From positions 124,001 through 188,000 of the forward strand of contig JAQWRV010000002.1 of the NCBI GenBank assembly GCA_029243545.1: 64,000 nt of DNA, given 5' to 3'. The stretch is from Rhodospirillaceae bacterium. Lineage in GTDB: Bacteria; Pseudomonadota; Alphaproteobacteria; Rhodospirillales; Rhodospirillaceae. The notes beneath the pieces are model-generated. The model did not search any database. It was not told the origin of the DNA and worked only from the letters and a program-made list of their open reading frames with translations. The translations under genes were made by a program, and so were the position numbers. Shown one piece after another: positions 59,323 to 64,000 of this stretch (its first letter is position 1; every line of letters starts with the position of its first letter).

Positions 59323-60519
59323 ATGGGTAAAACATTGATTTCAAATCGACTTTTGAATTCTATAGAGGCACGGCCAGCGCTAGCGGGTTTCATAGCATCT
59401 GTCGCCCTAACCGCCTTTATGCAGAATCCTGCAAAGGCAAACGACGAGAGCACTCTAGGCTTTGTCGTGGTCTCTTTTTACACCTCCGTTTATGAGACTA
59501 AATATATGGAGGAATGCCCCCGTGGCTTAGAAATCGGTAACGATGAAATTTGGTGGAAGAGCCTTGAGCCTGGTATCCGTGACGAGTTGACCAACGGTGG
59601 AGACATCGAACCCGTCACGGGCACCCGTCGGGCGATGTCTGCAAAACGAGGCCCGAACGGCGAAGATGTGTGCGGCTTTCCAACCATAGTCGAAGACCCG
59701 CCGATGAAGACCGTCGAAGGTGCTATTTCTTATGGCATGAACCTCGATGGATTAACGGAAGGCACCCCAACACCTAAGACCTGTTCACATAAGAACTTTA
59801 CATCACCTGCTGGTGAAACGGGCATCGACAACCAAATGTACCGGCTATTGGGATGCACCTACGGTTGGCGGAATAGTGGGTACGTGGAAACCAACGCCAA
59901 CGGTGAGCTCGTTGATACGTCGCAGGGTATCATTTTAGTAGAGATTTCTAGCGTGGATGATCGTCACAATGACGACGACGTGGTCGTACGCATGTACCGC
60001 GCCAAGGATGTTTTTCCAAAGGACGCGCAAGGTAACATCTTGCCCTACTCCAGCTATCGTGTTCATGACATCCCCGGTTATGGCAACGCCGCCAAGGGTC
60101 GGATCATCGACGGCGTGCTAACAACAGATCCCATTGAGGCTTACCTGCCGTACTACGGCAATCTAACCCATTCCGAGATCCACCTGAGAGATATGCGTCT
60201 AGAGGTGGACCTGGAAGCGACGGACGAACGCGCCAAAGGCATTATTGCCGGTTATCGCGACGTTGATAACTTCTGGAGTTATTTCCGCAAGGGCGGCTAT
60301 ATGGCGGTTACAGGCCAATTCAGCTGTCCGGCTATGTATAAAGCCGCGCATGAATTGGCAGACGGGTATCCAGATCCCGACACAGGGGAATGCACCGCAT
60401 TATCGTCTTCGTACACAATTGAAGCTATTCCGGCGTACATCGTCCGGCCAGAAAGTGACGAGCCTAAGACGTCAGCGGCAACTCAAGATATACAAGACAC
60501 CCGACTGGCGGCAAATTAA
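59323..60519 (+). CDS. Exported six-cysteine protein, uncharacterised (right copy)
   Basis: A 398-residue homologue of the protein at 57088-58287, facing the other way. Its signal peptide ends near AKANDE (residue 41), and all six conserved Cys are kept, with the first in YMEECPRGL (Cys65). Other shared blocks are GPNGEDVC, GIDNQMYRLLGCTYG, HNDDDVVVRMYRAKD, FPKDAQGNILPYSSYRV, KGRIIDGVL, LPYYGN, FSCPAMYKA and ADGYPDPDTGECT. The middle sections differ much more than these blocks, so the duplication is old. The DUF1592 gene follows after 21 bases. Confidence 0.7.
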   Translation: MGKTLISNRLLNSIEARPALAGFIASVALTAFMQNPAKANDESTLGFVVVSFYTSVYETKYMEECPRGLEIGNDEIWWKSLEPGIRDELTNGGDIEPVTGTRRAMSAKRGPNGEDVCGFPTIVEDPPMKTVEGAISYGMNLDGLTEGTPTPKTCSHKNFTSPAGETGIDNQMYRLLGCTYGWRNSGYVETNANGELVDTSQGIILVEISSVDDRHNDDDVVVRMYRAKDVFPKDAQGNILPYSSYRVHDIPGYGNAAKGRIIDGVLTTDPIEAYLPYYGNLTHSEIHLRDMRLEVDLEATDERAKGIIAGYRDVDNFWSYFRKGGYMAVTGQFSCPAMYKAAHELADGYPDPDTGECTALSSSYTIEAIPAYIVRPESDEPKTSAATQDIQDTRLAAN

Positions 60520-60540
60520 CGATAAGGTTTGTAATTAGGT

Positions 60541-62220
60541 ATGAGTAAGCACGTTAAAAAACTTTCTGTCGCCTGTTTGATAGCCGTTACATTTACGTTG
60601 AGTGGATGTGGCGAAAGCGAACCGCTCACTGAGGGCGGCGAACCACAGCTGCGTCGCCTCACCGAGCAACAATACCGGAATACAATTAGAGACGTGTTCG
60701 GTAGCAATATTATCATTGCTGGGCGGTTTGATCCGCTTGAGCGAATTGATGGTTTACTTGCCGTGGGCGCTAGCAGCGCAACGATCACACCCGCCGCGCT
60801 AGAGCGTTATGAAGCTCTTGGCCGGTCAATTGCTCTGCAAGTTGTTGATGGTCACAATCGCAAAGTGATCGTGCCTTGTGAGCCAGTATCAAATTCAGCA
60901 AGTGACACTGCCTGCGCTGAGCAATTTGTCTCGACTGTCGGCCGATTTCTTTTCCGGCGCCCACTGACAGACGCAGAGCAGTCATTATATGTGAAGATTG
61001 CAGGGTCAGCCGGAGACACGCTTGGTAGCTTCTACGATGGGCTCGCTTACGGTCTCACCGGCATGCTGGTTTCACCAAAGTTTCTATACGTCAATGAAAC
61101 CATTGAGCCTGATCCCGAGGCAAGGGGTCTGCATCGCTTGGACGGATATTCAAAAGCGACGCGGCTCAGCTTTCTATTGTGGAATACGACCCCTGATAAT
61201 GCGTTGCTGAGCGCCGCACAAAACGGCGAATTGGGCACAGAAAAGGGACTGGAGACTCAGTTTAATCGAATGATGGCGTCAAGTCGCATTGAACATGGCT
61301 TGGAATCGTTCTTCGAAGACATGCTGGAATTTGAGCGCTTCGATCTAATTGAAAAAGACCCCGTCATCTACCCGGCATTTGTGCTCGACGTCGCCGATGA
61401 TGCCAAAGAACAGACGTTACGCACGCTTACCCATTTGTTGTTGGAAGAAGAACTCGATTACCGAGACATCTTTACCAGCCGAAAGACCTTCATTAGCGGT
61501 CCGTTAGGTCCGATCTACCGCGCGCGTGTCGAAAACCCGACAGGCTGGGCACCTTATGAATTTCCAGAAGGGAGCCCCTGGGCCGGCGTACACACACATC
61601 TCAGCTTCCAGGCGTTATTCTCCCACCCCGGCAAAAGCTCACCGACTTTGCGGGGGCAAGCTGTAAGAGAACACCTGTTGTGCCAGAAGATTCCCGAACC
61701 GCCCGGGGACGTCGACTTTTCAAATTTCAATGACGATGCAAACCCGATTAACCGTACAGCTCGCCAAAGACTTAGTGTTCATAATCAAGAGGCAAGTTGC
61801 GCAGGGTGTCACAAATTGATGGACCCTATTGGCTTGGCAATGGAACAGTTTGACGGGGCCGGACAATTCCGCACGAAGGAAAATGACACACCGATTGACA
61901 CATCGGGCGAATTAGACGGAATCACCTATACAAATGCTGTCGGATTGGGCCAAGCCCTACACGACAACCCGTCAGCTCCGGCCTGTGTCACAAACAGATT
62001 GTATGCATACGCTGCGGGTCGTTCTCCCGTAAACTCTGAGCGGCAGTGGATGGGCTTTTTAGAGGAAAAGTTTGCGGGCACAGGATATAAGATCCCCGAA
62101 CTTTTAAAAGAAATAGTGCTCAGCGAAGCATTTTATCGCGTCTTACCACCGAGCCTTGACACCACGTCTGCCGACGCCAGTGAGACCCAGCCTTTGGCAG
62201 CCAAGGAGGAAAAATCATGA
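60541..62220 (+). CDS. DUF1592-type c-haem lipoprotein (right copy)
   Basis: A 559-residue homologue of the left copy with the same domain chain. The lipobox LSGC (Cys23) makes it a lipoprotein. The blocks LRRLTEQQYRNTIRDVFG, GRFLFRRPLTDAEQS, ATRLSFLLWNTTPDN, FQALFSHPGKSSPTLRG and LYAYAAGRSPVN match those domains. The c-type haem motif CAGCH is at 420-424. Its start lies 21 bases after the six-Cys gene. It overlaps the DUF1552 gene by 4 bases (ATGA). Haem attachment in the periplasm would need the cytochrome c maturation system, not seen in this window. Confidence 0.85.
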   Translation: MSKHVKKLSVACLIAVTFTLSGCGESEPLTEGGEPQLRRLTEQQYRNTIRDVFGSNIIIAGRFDPLERIDGLLAVGASSATITPAALERYEALGRSIALQVVDGHNRKVIVPCEPVSNSASDTACAEQFVSTVGRFLFRRPLTDAEQSLYVKIAGSAGDTLGSFYDGLAYGLTGMLVSPKFLYVNETIEPDPEARGLHRLDGYSKATRLSFLLWNTTPDNALLSAAQNGELGTEKGLETQFNRMMASSRIEHGLESFFEDMLEFERFDLIEKDPVIYPAFVLDVADDAKEQTLRTLTHLLLEEELDYRDIFTSRKTFISGPLGPIYRARVENPTGWAPYEFPEGSPWAGVHTHLSFQALFSHPGKSSPTLRGQAVREHLLCQKIPEPPGDVDFSNFNDDANPINRTARQRLSVHNQEASCAGCHKLMDPIGLAMEQFDGAGQFRTKENDTPIDTSGELDGITYTNAVGLGQALHDNPSAPACVTNRLYAYAAGRSPVNSERQWMGFLEEKFAGTGYKIPELLKEIVLSEAFYRVLPPSLDTTSADASETQPLAAKEEKS

Positions 62221-63551
62221 AATCCAGTCGCCGTTCTTTTTTACGCGGAACCTTCGGCGGAGCCGCGGTCGGTGTCGGCCTTCCGTTTCTTGATTGCTTC
62301 CTGAACGACAGTGGCACGGCATTAGCCTCCGGCGCTCCCATTCCAGTTCGATTTGGCTCGTGGTTCTGGGGACTAGGCCATACGCCAGGCCGCGGCATCG
62401 CCATGGATGGTAAACCTGAAATCACCTTCCTAGAAGAAACGCAGCCGCTCGTTCCTTACAAGAACGACCTCACATATTTTAACGCGTTTAATACGCCACT
62501 TGATGGCAGACCAAGCGCTGTTCACTTTTCGGGTTGGGTTGCTGCGAAAACGGGAAATGTGCCGCGTTCCTTTGGCGACACACCTCTCCCAACCCTAGAC
62601 GTTATTATTGCCGATGAGATTGGGAGTGACACAAGATTTCGTTCGCTCGACCTTTCAGGCACAGGCAGTGCCAGGGACAGCTATACGTTTCGCAATTCCA
62701 CAAGCCGAAATGCGGCAGACGTTTCTCCAATCGCTTTTTATCAACGGGTGTTTGGCTCTGGGTTTGTTGATCCCAACCAAGCAGACTTCAAACCTGCACC
62801 AAGCGTTATGGTACGCAGCAGCGTCTTGTCTGCCGTTCATGAAGAAAGCAAAGACTTCATAAAAACACTTGGCGCCTCTGATCGCGCCCGCATGGATGAA
62901 TACTTCACATCAATTCGCCAGCTCGAGCACCAACTCGATCTCCAGATGGAGAAACCTGAGGTCTCTGAGGCCTGTCGTATTCCTACGCCACCGCCGGAAG
63001 AAGAAGCGCTGGGGATCGAGCTCGACGTCGCGCAAAATAACCACAAACTTTTGACCGAGATTCTGGTGATGGCACTGGCGTGTAATCAAACACGCGTATT
63101 CAACATGCTCTACTCTCAAGCATTATCCTTGCTACGGATGCGTGGTGAATCATTTACCCATCACACTCTGACTCATGAGGAACCCATAGATTCAGAGTTA
63201 GGTTATCAACGACGCGTGGCCGAATTGCATGTTTACAGCATGGAGGCACTTGCGACATTCATTCAGGCATTCAAAAATATCCGCGAGGGCGACGGCACAT
63301 TGCTAGACAACACGCTGATTTTTGCCAATTCAGATACAGGCAATTCCAGAGTCCATTCCGTCGATAACATCCCCATTATGTTGATTGGCTCCGCCGGCGG
63401 ACGCCTCAAGACGGGGCTTCATATTGCGGGTAATGGCGACCCAGTTTCAAGGATAGGACTAACCACCTTGCAGGCAATGGGCATTCCCGTGGGCAGCTGG
63501 GGCACAGGCTCGTTGGAAACAAGTAGAGTTATTTCGGAAGTGCTTGTTTAG
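62217..63551 (+). CDS. Tat-exported DUF1552 protein (right copy)
   Basis: A 444-residue homologue of the left copy, with a twin-arginine leader (SRRSFLRGTFGGAAVG) and the blocks FLDCFLNDSGTALASGAPIP, RFGSWFWGLGHTP, FRSLDLSGTG and IGLTTLQAMGIPVGSWGTG. AAGGAGG lies seven bases before the ATG, and the start overlaps the DUF1592 gene by 4 bases, as in the left arm. The COG4315-type gene follows after 40 bases. Confidence 0.87.
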   Translation: MKSSRRSFLRGTFGGAAVGVGLPFLDCFLNDSGTALASGAPIPVRFGSWFWGLGHTPGRGIAMDGKPEITFLEETQPLVPYKNDLTYFNAFNTPLDGRPSAVHFSGWVAAKTGNVPRSFGDTPLPTLDVIIADEIGSDTRFRSLDLSGTGSARDSYTFRNSTSRNAADVSPIAFYQRVFGSGFVDPNQADFKPAPSVMVRSSVLSAVHEESKDFIKTLGASDRARMDEYFTSIRQLEHQLDLQMEKPEVSEACRIPTPPPEEEALGIELDVAQNNHKLLTEILVMALACNQTRVFNMLYSQALSLLRMRGESFTHHTLTHEEPIDSELGYQRRVAELHVYSMEALATFIQAFKNIREGDGTLLDNTLIFANSDTGNSRVHSVDNIPIMLIGSAGGRLKTGLHIAGNGDPVSRIGLTTLQAMGIPVGSWGTGSLETSRVISEVLV

Positions 63552-63591
63552 GACTGCGTCTTAAACAGACGCCGACACAGAAAGTATCATT

Positions 63592-64000
63592 ATGAACATC
63601 GTGAAGTTGACGGTCATCGGCGCGTCGCTGCTCTTTTCTCAAACGAATGCTATGGCGCAACAGAGTTTACCTTCAGACGTCGGGGTCCACGAGTTGGGGG
63701 CTGGTCGCCTGTTCGTCAATGATGACGGGTTCACCCTCTATACGTTTGAGCAGGATAAGCACCAGCCCGGCACGTCAGTTTGCATAGATGAGTGTGCGGT
63801 TGCCTGGCCACCCGTTTTAGCATCAGACAATGCCATCCCGGTTGGTAAGTGGACCTTGATCAAGCGCCAGGACGATACGCCGCAATGGGCCTACAACGGA
63901 CAACCCGTATACACCCACATAAAGGACACTCATCCCGGTGCAATAGTGGGTGAAAAGGCGTCTGTTTCTTGGGACGTCTTGTACGAACTTGTTGAAACGC
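63592..64000 (+). CDS. Secreted COG4315-type protein, 5' part
   Basis: The frame opens at the ATG 63592 and runs off the window without a stop, with 136 codons visible. It has a signal peptide (ending NAMAQ) and one complete unit of the same repeat as at 52762: GFTLYTFEQDKHQPGTS, a Cys pair CIDEC, a W-P segment (VAWPPV), and PQWAYNGQPVYTHIKD. It follows the right DUF1552 gene by 40 bases, which completes the mirror image of the left arm. Whether it has more repeats, like the left copy, lies outside the window. Confidence 0.8.
   Translation, partial: MNIVKLTVIGASLLFSQTNAMAQQSLPSDVGVHELGAGRLFVNDDGFTLYTFEQDKHQPGTSVCIDECAVAWPPVLASDNAIPVGKWTLIKRQDDTPQWAYNGQPVYTHIKDTHPGAIVGEKASVSWDVLYELVET

Larger units (their letters stand above)
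59323..64000 (+). other. Right arm of a mirror-image four-gene duplication
   Basis: On the plus strand the order is six-Cys protein, DUF1592 lipoprotein, DUF1552 protein, COG4315-type protein. Gaps are 21 bases, a 4-base overlap, and 40 bases. The last gene is cut by the window end. Confidence 0.85.

Noticed and set aside
63557-63573. GCGTCT/AGACGC stem between DUF1552 and COG4315-type genes on the right
   Set aside because: A 6-bp stem with no T-run and no counterpart in the left arm.

Overview
The window looks like a chromosomal segment of a free-living, Gram-negative, aerobic alphaproteobacterium, probably aquatic. The left edge carries bamD-recN-ligA, a gene order typical of Alphaproteobacteria. 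Pseudo-palindromic outer-membrane and periplasmic traits are abundant: BamD, MlaA/MlaC, three TonB-dependent receptors, and many Tat or Sec signal peptides. I saw no rRNA, tRNA, CRISPR array, transposase, integrase or phage gene, so this is not an obvious mobile island. The taxonomic call is an inference from gene content only.

Layout. 1-4263: outer-membrane assembly and DNA repair (bamD end, recN, ligA). 4480-9635: a minus-strand cassette reading TonB receptor, two exported VOC-fold proteins, then a Tat-exported M24 peptidase-like protein. 9861-15276: minus-strand pepP-like peptidase, prmA and uvrD/pcrA. 15391-19129: a DUF1838 protein, metF with a possible CBS-domain remnant behind it, and the lipid-transport pair mlaA-mlaC. 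19145-23817: two more TonB receptors separated by a perfect terminator hairpin. 24171-32260: MmgE/PrpD protein, ettA, a TPR/glycosyltransferase-like protein, a second DUF1838 protein, and a plus-strand SDR-SDR-hydrolase operon. 32257-41393: a methyltransferase, the sulfate activation genes cysD-cysNC, a tannase-like esterase, a MATE pump, a hydrolase, a small membrane protein and the end of an oxidoreductase operon. 40467-48052: two minus-strand groups, MFS-SDR-Gfo/Idh/MocA with overlapping stop and start codons, and beta-propeller, orphan binding protein and flavoprotein.

48242-64000 is the most unusual part. It is a periplasmic redox neighbourhood with a tri-haem cytochrome c, a Tat-exported high-potential iron-sulfur protein, two CHRD proteins, a symporter, a cupin and a mirror-image gene duplication. 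Four genes occur twice in the same order, facing away from each other: an uncharacterised exported protein of about 400 residues with six conserved cysteines, a DUF1592-type lipoprotein with a CxxCH haem motif, a Tat-exported DUF1552 protein, and a secreted protein with the COG4315-type (Yx[FWY]xxD lipoprotein) repeat. The DUF1592 and DUF1552 genes overlap by 4 bases in both copies. The second copy runs off the right end of the window.

How the parts may fit: sulfur assimilation, folate and repair genes are ordinary. The accessory genes suggest uptake of organic molecules through TonB receptors and oxidation or hydrolysis in the periplasm, with electrons passed to small carriers. The substrate cannot be read from the sequence. 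Start codons were revised where a clear Shine-Dalgarno sequence favoured a different start from the longest open frame; these cases are noted gene by gene.
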